The notes beneath the pieces were generated by a model, which made no database searches, was not told where the DNA came from, and was given only the letters and a program-made list of their open reading frames with translations. Position numbers and translations under genes: made by a program. 64,000 nt of DNA from WTKG01 sp963735005 (GTDB lineage: Bacteria > Actinomycetota > Actinomycetes > Actinomycetales > Demequinaceae). Shown in pieces: positions 43,681 through 52,175 of the stretch; positions within the stretch are counted from its first letter, which is position 1; each line of letters begins with the position of its first letter. The stretch spans positions 124,001 to 188,000 of the forward strand of contig CAVTJA010000006.1 in assembly GCA_963735005.1 (NCBI GenBank), in the 5' to 3' direction.

Positions 43681-43745
43681 GCGTCCTGTGAGGACATGCG
43701 TGCGCATTCCCACGCCGATCCTGCACTCATGTCCTCACAGGACGC
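43681..43745. repeat. Long perfect inverted repeat between thyX and GNAT genes
   Basis: Arms 43681-43698 and 43728-43745 are perfectly complementary over 18 bases (GCGTCCTGTGAGGACATG), and four more pairs (43700-43703 with 43723-43726) extend the stem past one mismatch. The loop is 19 bases. It lies in the divergent thyX/GNAT intergenic space, 105 bases from thyX and 86 from the GNAT start. It is not a terminator by position. Confidence 0.85.
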
Positions 43746-43830
43746 TGTGCGGCGGAGCGGAATACTGTCGCGGGCCGCGAGGCGGGCCCTGCGGCCGGAG
43801 CGCGCGGCCCCCGCGTGGCACCATGGCGAC

Positions 43831-44458
43831 ATGTTCAGCGCGCTCCCCCACCGCATCGTCACGGAGCGGCTGATCGTGCGCCGCTACGACGCCGCGGACG
43901 CGCCCGCCCTCCGCGAAGGCATCCTTTCCAGCCTTGACCGGCTGCGGCCCTTCATGGAGTGGGCCCGCGACGAGCCGCGCCCGCTCGCGGACCACGCGGC
44001 CACGATCGCGTGGTTCAACGAGGAGTTCGACGCCGGCCGGGACTTCTCGTACGGCATGTTCGACCGCGCCACCGGCGATTTCCTGGGGAGCACTGGCTAC
44101 CACGTGCGCGGCGACGCACTCGAGATCGGCTACTGGGTCACCACGGCCGCCGAGGGCCTCGGCTACGCCTCGGAGGCCTCCGCGGCCCTCGCGCACGTCG
44201 CGCTGCACTTCCGCGGCGACAGCCGCGTCGAGCTCGCGAACGACCCAGCAAACGCGCGCAGCCGTCGCGTCGCCGCAGCGGCTCGGCTTCGCCGCTACGG
44301 GACTCGTCACCGACCGGTTCGGCCCGGACGTCCCCGGCCAGACGCCCGTCGAGGGCTGGGTGCTCACGCGCAAGGCGTTCGCGAGCTCCCCGGCCGCCGC
44401 GTACCCGCGCCCGGACCTGTTCGACGCCTCGGGTGCGGCCCTCGCCTGGCCCGCCTGA
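43831..44458 (+). CDS. RimJ/RimL-type GNAT acetyltransferase (one apparent frameshift)
   Basis: About 208 residues after repair. The N-terminal part reads RIVTERLIVRRYDAADAPAL, typical of RimJ/RimL N-acetyltransferases. The acetyl-CoA motif is EGLGYASEA. The frame breaks at about 44275: removal of one G turns the Arg-rich continuation into AQRLGFAATGLVTDRFGPD, the expected family end, with stop at 44456-44458. Without repair the frame reads through into the next GNAT gene and falsely joins them. Start ATG 43831. Substrate unknown. Confidence 0.8.
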
Positions 44459-44511
44459 CACGTGACAAACCAGACATCCACACCACCCCGGACGGGCGTA
44501 GGTTGGGTGCC

Positions 44512-45006
44512 ATGAGCGGACCTATCGCAGACGTGTCGGTGCGGCCGGCGATCCCCGGCGACGAGTCGATCATCGCCGACGTCCAGCTGTCCGCGTGGCG
44601 CAAGGCGCTCGGCCCGGACATCGCCGGGGTGATCCCGCGCGAGCCTATCGAGGCGTCCTGGCGCGCGTCCATCGCGTCGCCCCCCACGCGCGAGCACCGC
44701 GTGTTCACGGCGACCGACGGACCGAACATCGTGGGATTCGCGGCCATCGCCCCGGGGGGCGAGCTGGTCGCGCTCGAGGTGGCACCCGAGCATCGGCGCA
44801 AGGGGCACGGGGCCCGCCTCCTTGCCGCTTGCGTCGACTCCATGCGCATCGCGGGTGCCCCGCATATGCGGGCGTGGGCGCTCGCTTCTGATCGGCCGCG
44901 GCAGGCCTTCTTCGAGTCCGCGGGCCTTGCGCCCGGCGGCGTCGAGCGGGTCTTAGAGGGGCCCGAGGGTGGCATCCCCGAGTCGCTGTGGCGCGCTGAG
45001 ATCTAG
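44512..45006 (+). CDS. GNAT family N-acetyltransferase
   Basis: A 164-residue acetyltransferase. The motif A region for acetyl-CoA is LEVAPEHRRKGHGARLL (RRKGHG loop), and the C-terminal FFESAGLAPGG is the conserved beta-bulge part. Start ATG 44512, 53 bases after the preceding GNAT stop. Substrate cannot be told from sequence. Confidence 0.87.
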   Translation: MSGPIADVSVRPAIPGDESIIADVQLSAWRKALGPDIAGVIPREPIEASWRASIASPPTREHRVFTATDGPNIVGFAAIAPGGELVALEVAPEHRRKGHGARLLAACVDSMRIAGAPHMRAWALASDRPRQAFFESAGLAPGGVERVLEGPEGGIPESLWRAEI

Positions 45007-45248
45007 CGCGCGCTCGGCGTCACCCTGCCTGCCGCGGCGCGGGGGCTCTTGCGGTCGCCTCGATCGCATCCGCTCCGGCCATGACCCCACGTCACGACGA
45101 CCTTGAGCACATGGCAGGTCACCGCCGCAAGTTGCGCTCACCGACCACGGCGGCTAATTTGTTGCACGGCGCAACCAAAAGCAACGGAGCCTCGCGTTCC
45201 CTGGCTATGCGAGCGTCGTCCCTATTCATTGAAACCAGGAGGTTCTTC

Positions 45249-45836
45249 ATGAAGCGCGCCGTCGCCTTTCCCATCGCGGTCACGCTCGTCCTAGCATCTG
45301 CCAGCGGTGCGTACGCCGCAGCTCGGCACTTCTACCGCTCAGACGCCGATGCCCAGGTCTCTGCCAACCCGAGAGCGACCTGCCTCGGCAAGACGCCCAC
45401 GATCTACAGCACCAGTAGCGTCGTGATGGGCACCTCGGGCAACGACGTCATCGTGTCCACACGCGCCGATGCCGAGGTCTACGGCCTCGACGGAAACGAC
45501 ACGATCTGCGTGTACAACACCGGTGGATCGGCGTACGGAGGGCGCGGGCGCGACGTGATCTGGGTGGACGGCAACCAGTTCCACACGGTCGTCGGCGGTC
45601 CCGGCTCAGACGTGATCTTGTCGAGCAACATCTCGGTGCCCGGGCTCGGCGACGGCGGAGACAGCTTCCTTATCGGTGGCGAGGGTGACGACGTTGTGTA
45701 CGGCGGCGGCGGCGACGAGGTCATCGGCGGCCAGGCTGGCAACGACCACCTCTACGGCGGCCACGGTGAGGACTGGCTGTGGGGCGGCCTTGGCGGCAAC
45801 GACGTCGTCAAGGGCAAGCACAGCTTCGACAACTAG
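45249..45836 (+). CDS. Small secreted RTX-like calcium-binding repeat protein
   Basis: A 195-residue protein with an N-terminal signal peptide (ends near AYAAAR). Glycine-rich nonapeptide repeats follow, such as YGLDGNDTI, YGGRGRDVI, IGGEGDDVV and YGGGGDEVI. These match hemolysin-type (RTX) calcium-binding repeats, which fold as a parallel beta-roll when exported. There is no catalytic domain and no type I export genes nearby, so export is probably by Sec. Start ATG 45249, with AGGAGG upstream. Role unknown. Confidence 0.82.
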   Translation: MKRAVAFPIAVTLVLASASGAYAAARHFYRSDADAQVSANPRATCLGKTPTIYSTSSVVMGTSGNDVIVSTRADAEVYGLDGNDTICVYNTGGSAYGGRGRDVIWVDGNQFHTVVGGPGSDVILSSNISVPGLGDGGDSFLIGGEGDDVVYGGGGDEVIGGQAGNDHLYGGHGEDWLWGGLGGNDVVKGKHSFDN

Positions 45837-45883
45837 TTCCGACGGCTCGCCCGACTCCTCGTGGCCGGGGAGTGAGCGAACAT

Positions 45884-45937
45884 GGGCCCCGCTGGCAGGA
45901 CGGAAGCATCGCGCGACCGTTCGACCCGGCGGGGCCC
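45884..45937. terminator. Possible terminator between convergent genes
   Basis: Perfect 9-base arms GGGCCCCGC (45884-45892) and GCGGGGCCC (45929-45937), followed by CTTT on the plus strand. The loop is long (36 bases), which weakens the call. It lies between the RTX-like gene and the convergent membrane protein gene. Confidence 0.45.
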
Positions 45938-45959
45938 CTTTGCGCTCGCAGACGCGCGG

Positions 45960-46436
45960 CTAGCGCCGCTTGAGCGCGTCGCGGTCGGCCCGGAACAGGT
46001 CTGCGGCGTGTGCGTAGCTGCGGCGGGCCATGCGGCGGTCGTTCGCGCGGTCGTACGCGAACGCGACGTGATACCAGGAGGCCCAGTCGTTCGGACGCGC
46101 ATCCACGGCCGCGCGGGCGTGCGCGAACACGGCCTGCGCGGCGTCGTCCGTCAGCCGCCCGCTCGGGGTTCGGGCACCGGCGACCTCGGGCATCTGCCCG
46201 CGCAGCTCCAGTGCGTCCGTCATGCGCTGGATCCACAGCCCTGCGGACCACTCGCGAATCACCCACCACACTCCAACCGCGGGCAGGATAAGTAACGCGG
46301 TGCCGATGCCGTAGCCGGCGGGGCCGCCTAGGCGCAGCAGGACGACTGCGCGGTCGGCGACGAAGCCGATGTACAACGTCAGCAGCATCGTCACCGCGGC
46401 GGCGGCCAGGAAGCCGGGATTGCGCAGGAATTTCAC
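45960..46436 (-). CDS. Membrane protein with TPR-like C-terminus
   Basis: A 158-residue protein with two transmembrane helices (about 10-30 and 40-60) and a helical C-terminal part (AVFAHARAAVDARPNDWASW then YHVAFAYDRANDRRMARRSY) that resembles one and a half tetratricopeptide repeats. It starts 3 bases after the dapB stop and is often found beside dapB in actinobacteria. Function unknown. Confidence 0.75.
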   Translation of the reverse strand: MKFLRNPGFLAAAAVTMLLTLYIGFVADRAVVLLRLGGPAGYGIGTALLILPAVGVWWVIREWSAGLWIQRMTDALELRGQMPEVAGARTPSGRLTDDAAQAVFAHARAAVDARPNDWASWYHVAFAYDRANDRRMARRSYAHAADLFRADRDALKRR

Positions 46437-46439
46437 CAG

Positions 46440-47183
46440 CTACAGATCCATGTACTTGTCGAGGCCGACCGTCAGGCCAGGGCGGCTCGCGACGGTGCGC
46501 ACGCCCAGTAGCACGCCGGGCATGAAGGACTCGCGGTCCGAGGTGTCGTGACGGATGGTGAAGACCTCGCCGGGGTTGCCAAGCAGGACCTCCTCGTGCG
46601 CGAGCATGCCGCGAAGGCGGACCGCGTGCACGTGCACGCCGTCAACGGCCGCGCCGCGCGCGCCCAAGGGGTCCGATGCGGTGGCGTCCGGGGAGGCCGC
46701 CGTGCCGGCCTTGGCACGGGCGGCCGCGATCCCGGCGGCGGTGTGCGAGGCGGTGCCAGAGGGCGCGTCGACCTTGTCCGGGTGGTGGAACTCGATCACC
46801 TCGACCGACTCAAAATACGGAGCCGCCATCGCGGAGAACCGCATGGCGAGCACGGCCCCAAGCGCGAAGTTGGGGGCGATCAGCACGCCGACGTCGGGGG
46901 CCGACTCGAGCCGCGCGCGCACGCGGCCAAGGGAGTCGTCATTCCAGCCCGTGGTCCCTACGACCGCATGGATGCCGGCGTCGATGAGTGCCATCACGTT
47001 CGCCTCTGTAGCGTCCGGGACGGTGAAGTCCACGGCGACCTGCGCGCCCGCGGCGACCGCGGCGTCGACGTTGTCGTCCATGTCGAGCGCGGCGACGAGC
47101 TGGGCGTCGGGGGCGGCCTCGACGGCGCGCACCACCATGGAGCCCATGCGCCCTGCTGCGCCCAGCACTGCAACCTTGATCAT
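46440..47183 (-). CDS. dapB: 4-hydroxy-tetrahydrodipicolinate reductase
   Basis: A 247-residue NAD(P)H-dependent reductase of the DAP/lysine pathway. The nucleotide loop GAAGRMGSMV is at residues 8-17, and the catalytic motif EFHHPDKVDAPSGTA carries the His pair and Lys. Length is normal. It lies 13 bases downstream of the M16 peptidase gene. Confidence 0.95.
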   Translation of the reverse strand: MIKVAVLGAAGRMGSMVVRAVEAAPDAQLVAALDMDDNVDAAVAAGAQVAVDFTVPDATEANVMALIDAGIHAVVGTTGWNDDSLGRVRARLESAPDVGVLIAPNFALGAVLAMRFSAMAAPYFESVEVIEFHHPDKVDAPSGTASHTAAGIAAARAKAGTAASPDATASDPLGARGAAVDGVHVHAVRLRGMLAHEEVLLGNPGEVFTIRHDTSDRESFMPGVLLGVRTVASRPGLTVGLDKYMDL

Positions 47184-47196
47184 GCGAACACCTTAC

Positions 47197-48513
47197 CTAC
47201 GCGGGGCCGACGCGGACACTGACGCGCGTGCGCCCCGCGAGCTCCGCGGCGATGGCCGCGACGTCTGTGGCGGTCACCGCGCGCACCTCGTCGAGCGCCT
47301 CGCCGATGCTCCACAGCTCGCCATGTTGGAGCTCGGCCTTGCCCAGCCGCGACATCCGCGAGTAGGAATCCTCGAGGCGCAGGACTGTTGTGCCGGATAG
47401 CTGGCCCTTGGCGCGCTCGAGCTCGGAGGCGGTGACGCCGTCGGCCATCCGCTCGAATTCCGCGGCGAGAAGCGCCTCGATCTCGTCGGCCCGGCCGGGC
47501 TGGCACGCGGCGTACATGCCAAAGATGCCGGTCTCGGCGTTGGGCGAGCCGAACGAGTAGGTGGAGTACGCCATGCCGCGCTTCTCGCGCACCTCCTGGA
47601 ACAGGCGCGAGGACATCCCGCCGCCAAGGATCACGTTGTAGACGGCGATGGCGCTGCGGCGGTCCTCGGAGGCCTTGTAGCCGCGGCAGCCCAGCAGCAC
47701 GTGCGCCTGTTCCGTGTCGCGCTTGATGCGCACCAACGGCGTCAGCCCCGCGTCCACAGCCGCGTTCTCGTCCCGCCGCGGCACGGGGGTCACGGCGCCG
47801 TCGGTACGCCATCCACCGGCCGCGAGCTCCTCAACCACCCACGCGCACACCTCGTCGTGGTCCACGCCGCCGGCGGCGGCCACGACCAGCGCCTGCGGCG
47901 AATACGTCTGCTGGTAGTGCTCCCACACGGCCGCGCGGGTCACCGCGCGGATGATGTCCGGGGTACCGCCGATGGGCCGCCCAAGCGGGTGCCCAGTGAG
48001 CACCGCCTCAGTGAACTTCTCGTGCGCGACGTCGCCCGGGTCGTCGTCGTTCATCGCTAGCTCCTCGAGGATCACCCCGCGCTCGGTCTCGAACTCGCCA
48101 GCGTCGATGACGGCGGACGTCACCATGTCGAGGATCACGCCGGTGGCCATGCGGGCGTCCGCGTCGAGCACCCGCGCGTAGTAGCACGTGTACTCCTTGC
48201 CGGTGAGCGCGTTCGACTCGCCGCCCACGCGGTCGAAGGCCTCCGCGATCTCGAAGGCGTCGCGCGTGGGCGTGCCCTTGAAAAGCAGGTGCTCGAGGAA
48301 GTGCGTGGAGCCGGCGTGCTCGGGGCTCTCGTCGCGGGAGCCGACGCCGATCCACGCGCCGATGGTCGCGGACCGCATCCCTGGGATGTGCTCGGTGACG
48401 ACGCGCACCCCGCCGGGGAGCACGCTGCGCCGGATGACGGCGCCGTGGTCCTGCTCGACGGTGAGTTCTGAGCCGGGCGCGCCAGCGGCGACGAGGGGAA
48501 GGTCGTGAGGCAT
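47197..48513 (-). CDS. M16-family zinc peptidase
   Basis: A 438-residue pitrilysin/processing-peptidase-like protein. The inverted zinc motif HFLEHLLFKGT is near residue 67 with the distal Glu downstream (ERGVILEEL). The length is that of a single-chain, two-domain M16B peptidase. In actinobacteria this gene usually sits directly downstream of pnp and upstream of dapB. Here the dapB side is kept, but pnp is 6 kb away. Confidence 0.9.
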   Translation of the reverse strand: MPHDLPLVAAGAPGSELTVEQDHGAVIRRSVLPGGVRVVTEHIPGMRSATIGAWIGVGSRDESPEHAGSTHFLEHLLFKGTPTRDAFEIAEAFDRVGGESNALTGKEYTCYYARVLDADARMATGVILDMVTSAVIDAGEFETERGVILEELAMNDDDPGDVAHEKFTEAVLTGHPLGRPIGGTPDIIRAVTRAAVWEHYQQTYSPQALVVAAAGGVDHDEVCAWVVEELAAGGWRTDGAVTPVPRRDENAAVDAGLTPLVRIKRDTEQAHVLLGCRGYKASEDRRSAIAVYNVILGGGMSSRLFQEVREKRGMAYSTYSFGSPNAETGIFGMYAACQPGRADEIEALLAAEFERMADGVTASELERAKGQLSGTTVLRLEDSYSRMSRLGKAELQHGELWSIGEALDEVRAVTATDVAAIAAELAGRTRVSVRVGPA

Positions 48514-48627
48514 GCGCCAAGACTAGCCGCGCCCACCGAGACGTACGTCCCGACCACGGAGGGCGGCTGCAGGCAAAAATCAGAGAAAGCCTGACGCGTT
48601 CGCGCGCGCCGGAGGAGGAGGCACATC

Positions 48628-50541
48628 ATGACTGCAACGACCCCTGCGACCGTGCTCCCGGACGTAGATATGTCACCCGAGCTGCGCGCTGCCCTTGAGG
48701 CGAGCCCGAGCATCGTCATTCCTGCCACTCGCGCAGAACTCTATGAACTGTCTCTCGGCCCGGACGGCGGCCCGGTGTTTTCTGTGGACTACGACGCGAA
48801 CGGTGAGGTCATCCGAGAGGCGACGGTCACGCGCTGCCGTAACGGCATCGCCGTGAACTACCCCGAGGACTACATCCGCCGCCGCGACCCGCAGTGCATG
48901 CACATCGCTGACGACCGCCCCACGGACAAGACCCGCTACGCCGACGCGTTCGGCGCCAGTTTCGCACCCGTGCGCCAGGAGACGTTCGACTGGCTCGCGA
49001 GGCAGGACCTGGTGGTGGTGCCATTCAAGGCGGGCGGGCTCACGCATGGCTCGCCGTCGATCGCGGTGGTGCCGGCGAACGCGGCGTTCTTTGCGCTCGC
49101 GCTCGTGGACCTGCAGGGGTGGGTGACGTTCGACGAGCTCGGGCCGTTCTCTCCTCGCTCGATCCTGTACGTGGCGCCGCCGTTCCGGCACACGCATTTT
49201 GACGGCAAGCAGGTGGTGGTCCACGACCGCACCGAGACCCTGCACGAGATCTTCGCGTACAACCTCTACCCGGGCCCGAGCGCCAAGAAGGGCGTGTTCT
49301 CCGTCCTGCTCGACGTGGGCGAGGCCGAGGGCTGGATCACCGCCCACGCATCGGCCGTTCGCGTCACGACTCCATACGACAACGAGACCGTGATCATGCA
49401 CGAGGGCGCCTCTGGCGGCGGCAAGTCCGAGATGTACCAGGACCTGCGCCGCGAGGAGGACGGCCGCATCCTGCTGGGCACCAACGTCGTCACCGGCGAG
49501 GACTACCACGTGACCCTGTCCGAGACCTCGCAACTCTCGCCAGTCACCGACGACATGACGCTGTGCCACCCGTCCATCCAGAATGGCGAGGGCCGCATGT
49601 TCGTCGCCGACGCGGAGGACGGCTGGTTCGTGCGCGTCGACAACCTTAAGCAGTACGGCGAGGACCCCCACTTCGAGCGCGCGGTCATCCACCCGGACGA
49701 GCCGCTGGTGTTCTTTAACATCGAGGGCGTGCCGGACGCAACGGTGCTGCCGTGGGAGCACACGCTCGACTCGAACGGCAAGCCGTGCCCCAACCCGCGC
49801 GTGGTGATCCCCCGCCGGATGATCACCAACGTGATCAACGAGCCAGAGCCGGTGGACGTGCGCACCTTCGGCGTGCGGATGCCAGCATGCACGGCGCTCA
49901 AGCCCAGCTACGGGATTATGGGCATGACGCACTTTGTGCCTCCGTCGATTGCGTGGCTGTGGCGGCTCATCGCGCCTCGCGGAGACAAGAACCCATCCAT
50001 CGGCGAGAGCGCCGACGCTGTCAAGCGGCTCGAGCACGGCGGCATGGTTGCCGAGGGCGTGGGCTCCTTCTGGCCGTTCTCGACGGGCACCAAAGTGGCC
50101 GCCGCGAACCTCCAGCTGCGCCAGATCATGGACTACCCGCGGACGCGCTTCGTGCTGACCCCCAACCAGCACATCGGCGCCTACAAGGTGGGCTTCAACG
50201 CCGAGTGGCTGACGCGCGAATGGATCGCCAGGCGCGGCGCGGGCCGCATGCGCGCCGACCGCCTGACCCCCGCGAGGTGCCCGCTGTTCGGCTACGCGCC
50301 CGACGAGATCTCGCTCGACGGCCAGAACGTGCGCCGGACCCTGCTCCACCCCGACCAGCAGTCGCAGGTGGGCATCGAGGCGTACGACGCCGGCGCGGCC
50401 ATCCTGACGGGGTTCTTCAAGTCCGAGCTCGAGCAGTTCCTCACCGACGAGCTTGACCCGCTGGGACACGCGATCATCGATGTATGCATGCGCGACGGGT
50501 CCGTGGCGGACTATGAGGCAATCACGCCGATGTACCTGTAG
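48628..50541 (+). CDS. DUF4914 family P-loop protein (PEP-carboxykinase-like, uncharacterised)
   Basis: A 637-residue protein that I assign to DUF4914 from the characteristic blocks CMHIADDRPTDK, APPFRHTHFDGKQVVVH and HEGASGGGKSEM. The last holds a P-loop, GASGGGKS at residues 260-267, resembling the nucleotide site of PEP carboxykinases and HPr kinase. It lacks the usual GTP-PEPCK signatures, so calling it PEPCK would be wrong. Function is unknown; kinase or carboxykinase-like chemistry is inference. Start ATG 48628, after GGAGGAGG. It is a single gene facing away from the M16 peptidase. Confidence 0.82.
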   Translation: MTATTPATVLPDVDMSPELRAALEASPSIVIPATRAELYELSLGPDGGPVFSVDYDANGEVIREATVTRCRNGIAVNYPEDYIRRRDPQCMHIADDRPTDKTRYADAFGASFAPVRQETFDWLARQDLVVVPFKAGGLTHGSPSIAVVPANAAFFALALVDLQGWVTFDELGPFSPRSILYVAPPFRHTHFDGKQVVVHDRTETLHEIFAYNLYPGPSAKKGVFSVLLDVGEAEGWITAHASAVRVTTPYDNETVIMHEGASGGGKSEMYQDLRREEDGRILLGTNVVTGEDYHVTLSETSQLSPVTDDMTLCHPSIQNGEGRMFVADAEDGWFVRVDNLKQYGEDPHFERAVIHPDEPLVFFNIEGVPDATVLPWEHTLDSNGKPCPNPRVVIPRRMITNVINEPEPVDVRTFGVRMPACTALKPSYGIMGMTHFVPPSIAWLWRLIAPRGDKNPSIGESADAVKRLEHGGMVAEGVGSFWPFSTGTKVAAANLQLRQIMDYPRTRFVLTPNQHIGAYKVGFNAEWLTREWIARRGAGRMRADRLTPARCPLFGYAPDEISLDGQNVRRTLLHPDQQSQVGIEAYDAGAAILTGFFKSELEQFLTDELDPLGHAIIDVCMRDGSVADYEAITPMYL

Positions 50542-50604
50542 GCCTGCGCAGGCGTGTCGCCGCGCGCGTTTGACACGGGCCGCGCGCGCCGCCACCGTGA
50601 GTCC

Positions 50605-51342
50605 ATGACTTCACTCCGTGCCGCGCTTGCCGCGCTCGCCATCACGCTCGCAGTGACCTCGTGCGCGCCCGCCGACACGCCCACGCCTACCTCGCCCACG
50701 CCCGCCGCCACAACGCCTGCGGCGACGGCGACGGAAACGGCGCCTGTGCCCTCAGCGACCGCGACGACCCCCGCGCCGACCGCTACCGAAACCGTTGAGG
50801 CCCCGACCGCGCCGTCGGCGAAATTCGCCGACGACGTTGCGTTCACCCTTAAGGGCTTCGGCGGCATCAAGCCCGGCGATACCTTTGGCGATTTTGCCGC
50901 GGCGTCGGGATGGCAACACGACGGTTGCTGTGCGCCCGGCAACAACTTCTTCGTCTCACCCTCGCCCGACGCGCACTGGAAGTTGTGGACGCCGCTCGTG
51001 GTGCCCGACGGCAAGGCGGCAAACGGCGACGAGTCCGACTGGCCCATCAAGTACTTCTCGCTCGAACTCTCACCCCTCCACCGCGGCGACGGCCCGACCG
51101 GCCCAGTGGGCCCGGCGGGGCTTCGCCTCGGATCGCCGCAGAACGCGGTCGTCGAGGCGTTCCCGGACGCAAAGGTGCGCGACTATTACTTCGAGTTCGG
51201 GGACACGACGTACCGGCAGTACATCGTGCCCGCGGGGCACGGCACCTACATGGTGATTGCGACTGTCGACGGAGTCATCGACCAGTTCCGCTGGGGCTCG
51301 ACCGAGTTCGCCGATGGCTGGGATACCCTCCACAGCGACTAG
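50605..51342 (+). CDS. Lipoprotein of unknown function
   Basis: A 245-residue lipoprotein: hydrophobic signal, lipobox VTSC with Cys20, a Pro/Thr/Ala-rich spacer (residues 21-70) that could cross the cell wall, and a globular domain of about 170 residues containing a CC pair (GWQHDGCCAPGNNFF). No family recognised. Start ATG 50605, 63 bases after the DUF4914 stop; an upstream in-frame ATG at 50554 adds an Arg-rich stretch unlike a signal. Confidence 0.72.
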   Translation: MTSLRAALAALAITLAVTSCAPADTPTPTSPTPAATTPAATATETAPVPSATATTPAPTATETVEAPTAPSAKFADDVAFTLKGFGGIKPGDTFGDFAAASGWQHDGCCAPGNNFFVSPSPDAHWKLWTPLVVPDGKAANGDESDWPIKYFSLELSPLHRGDGPTGPVGPAGLRLGSPQNAVVEAFPDAKVRDYYFEFGDTTYRQYIVPAGHGTYMVIATVDGVIDQFRWGSTEFADGWDTLHSD

Positions 51343-51358
51343 CCAGGCGGATAGGAGC

Positions 51359-51414
51359 CTAGGCGGCCCCCTGGATACCGATGGGCGGGCCACAACGGCC
51401 CCCTGGGCGCCTAG
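51359..51414. terminator. Weak inverted repeat in convergent gap
   Basis: CTAGGCG (51359-51365) and CGCCTAG (51408-51414) bracket two direct copies of CGGCCCCCTGG, between a plus-strand lipoprotein gene and a minus-strand small gene. It may act as a terminator, but the loop is long. Confidence 0.3.
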
Positions 51415-51426
51415 CGGGCGCCGGGC

Positions 51427-51597
51427 CTACTCGGATGCGTCTCCGGCTTCCTTGGCCTTTTGCTCGCGCTTGGCGCGCGCGCTGGCCGCGATCTGCCAGC
51501 CGAAGTACCCGAGCGCGGCGAACACCGCACCGTAGAAGAAGGCGGTCGTCCACGGATTCGCGGGCTCAACGACGTCGGCAACCTCAAGAATGAGCAT
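51427..51597 (-). CDS. Small single-pass membrane protein (56 residues)
   Basis: Reads MLILEVADVVEPANPWTTAF at the start, then one hydrophobic helix (about residues 18-38, FFYGAVFAALGYFGWQIAA), then a charged Lys/Glu/Arg tail. Start ATG 51597, stop TAG 51427-51429. Codon use is like that of the neighbours. It lies 9 bases downstream of the DUF5317-like gene. Function unknown; short proteins of this layout are easily missed. Confidence 0.7.
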   Translation of the reverse strand: MLILEVADVVEPANPWTTAFFYGAVFAALGYFGWQIAASARAKREQKAKEAGDASE

Positions 51598-51606
51598 CTG
51601 CCAAGC

Positions 51607-52173
51607 CTAGCCCGCAAGCGGGGTCTCAGAACCCCCGGCGTGAGGCGACCTCGCGGCCTCACCGAAGCGTCGGGACCCCTTCCACGCGACCACACCCACG
51701 CCGACCGCGATCACCACATCACCGACGCTGAAGGTGTTAGCGAGCGGCAGCGGCGCGGGCCACGCGAACACGTCCCCGAGCCACAGCAGCACCGGGTGCT
51801 CAAGCACCGCGGAGTTTGCGAAGGCGGCGTCGTGGTCCAGGCCCGCCGCGGCTACCGCCGACGCGCTCGCGGGCAGCGTGCCGCCATTCAGCGCAATCAC
51901 GATCCCGTTGAGCAGCGCACCTGCCGCCACCACCCACGCGCCCACTACACGCCTGTTGAGCCACAGGAAGGCGACGGCGGCGGCGTAGGTCAGCACGTGC
52001 AGGATGGGCGCCAGCGCGCCGGGCAACTCCATGGTGATGACCGCAAGTTGCGCCGCCACCGCGGCCCACACCAGCACGGGCCAACGCCAACGATGGAGCA
52101 AGACGCCCGCAGGCCAGCGCCCGGCAATCACTGGCGACAGGAGCGCCAGCAGGCTGGCGACGGCGACTAACAC
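51607..52173 (-). CDS. DUF5317-like integral membrane protein
   Basis: A 188-residue protein with about five transmembrane helices. The conserved-looking segment NRRVVGAWVVAAGALLNGIV and then ALNGGTLPASASAV fits DUF5317 proteins (unknown function, frequent beside GGDEF/EAL or PAS genes in actinobacteria). It starts 2 bases after the stop of the GGDEF-EAL gene and is probably in its operon. Confidence 0.7.
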   Translation of the reverse strand: MLVAVASLLALLSPVIAGRWPAGVLLHRWRWPVLVWAAVAAQLAVITMELPGALAPILHVLTYAAAVAFLWLNRRVVGAWVVAAGALLNGIVIALNGGTLPASASAVAAAGLDHDAAFANSAVLEHPVLLWLGDVFAWPAPLPLANTFSVGDVVIAVGVGVVAWKGSRRFGEAARSPHAGGSETPLAG

Positions 52174-52175
52174 CG

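Noticed and set aside
43639..45006. A single two-domain GNAT protein of 455 residues
   Set aside because: The joining region is Arg-rich out-of-frame sequence; a one-base repair restores the conserved end of the first domain, and the second gene has its own ATG.
48628..50541. Annotation as GTP-dependent PEP carboxykinase
   Set aside because: Only the P-loop-like stretch is reminiscent; the PEPCK substrate and metal motifs are not seen, while several blocks fit DUF4914.
48673..50595. A 640-codon minus-strand frame opposite DUF4914
   Set aside because: The DUF4914 motifs on the plus strand are unmistakable; the antisense product is Arg/His-rich with no domain.
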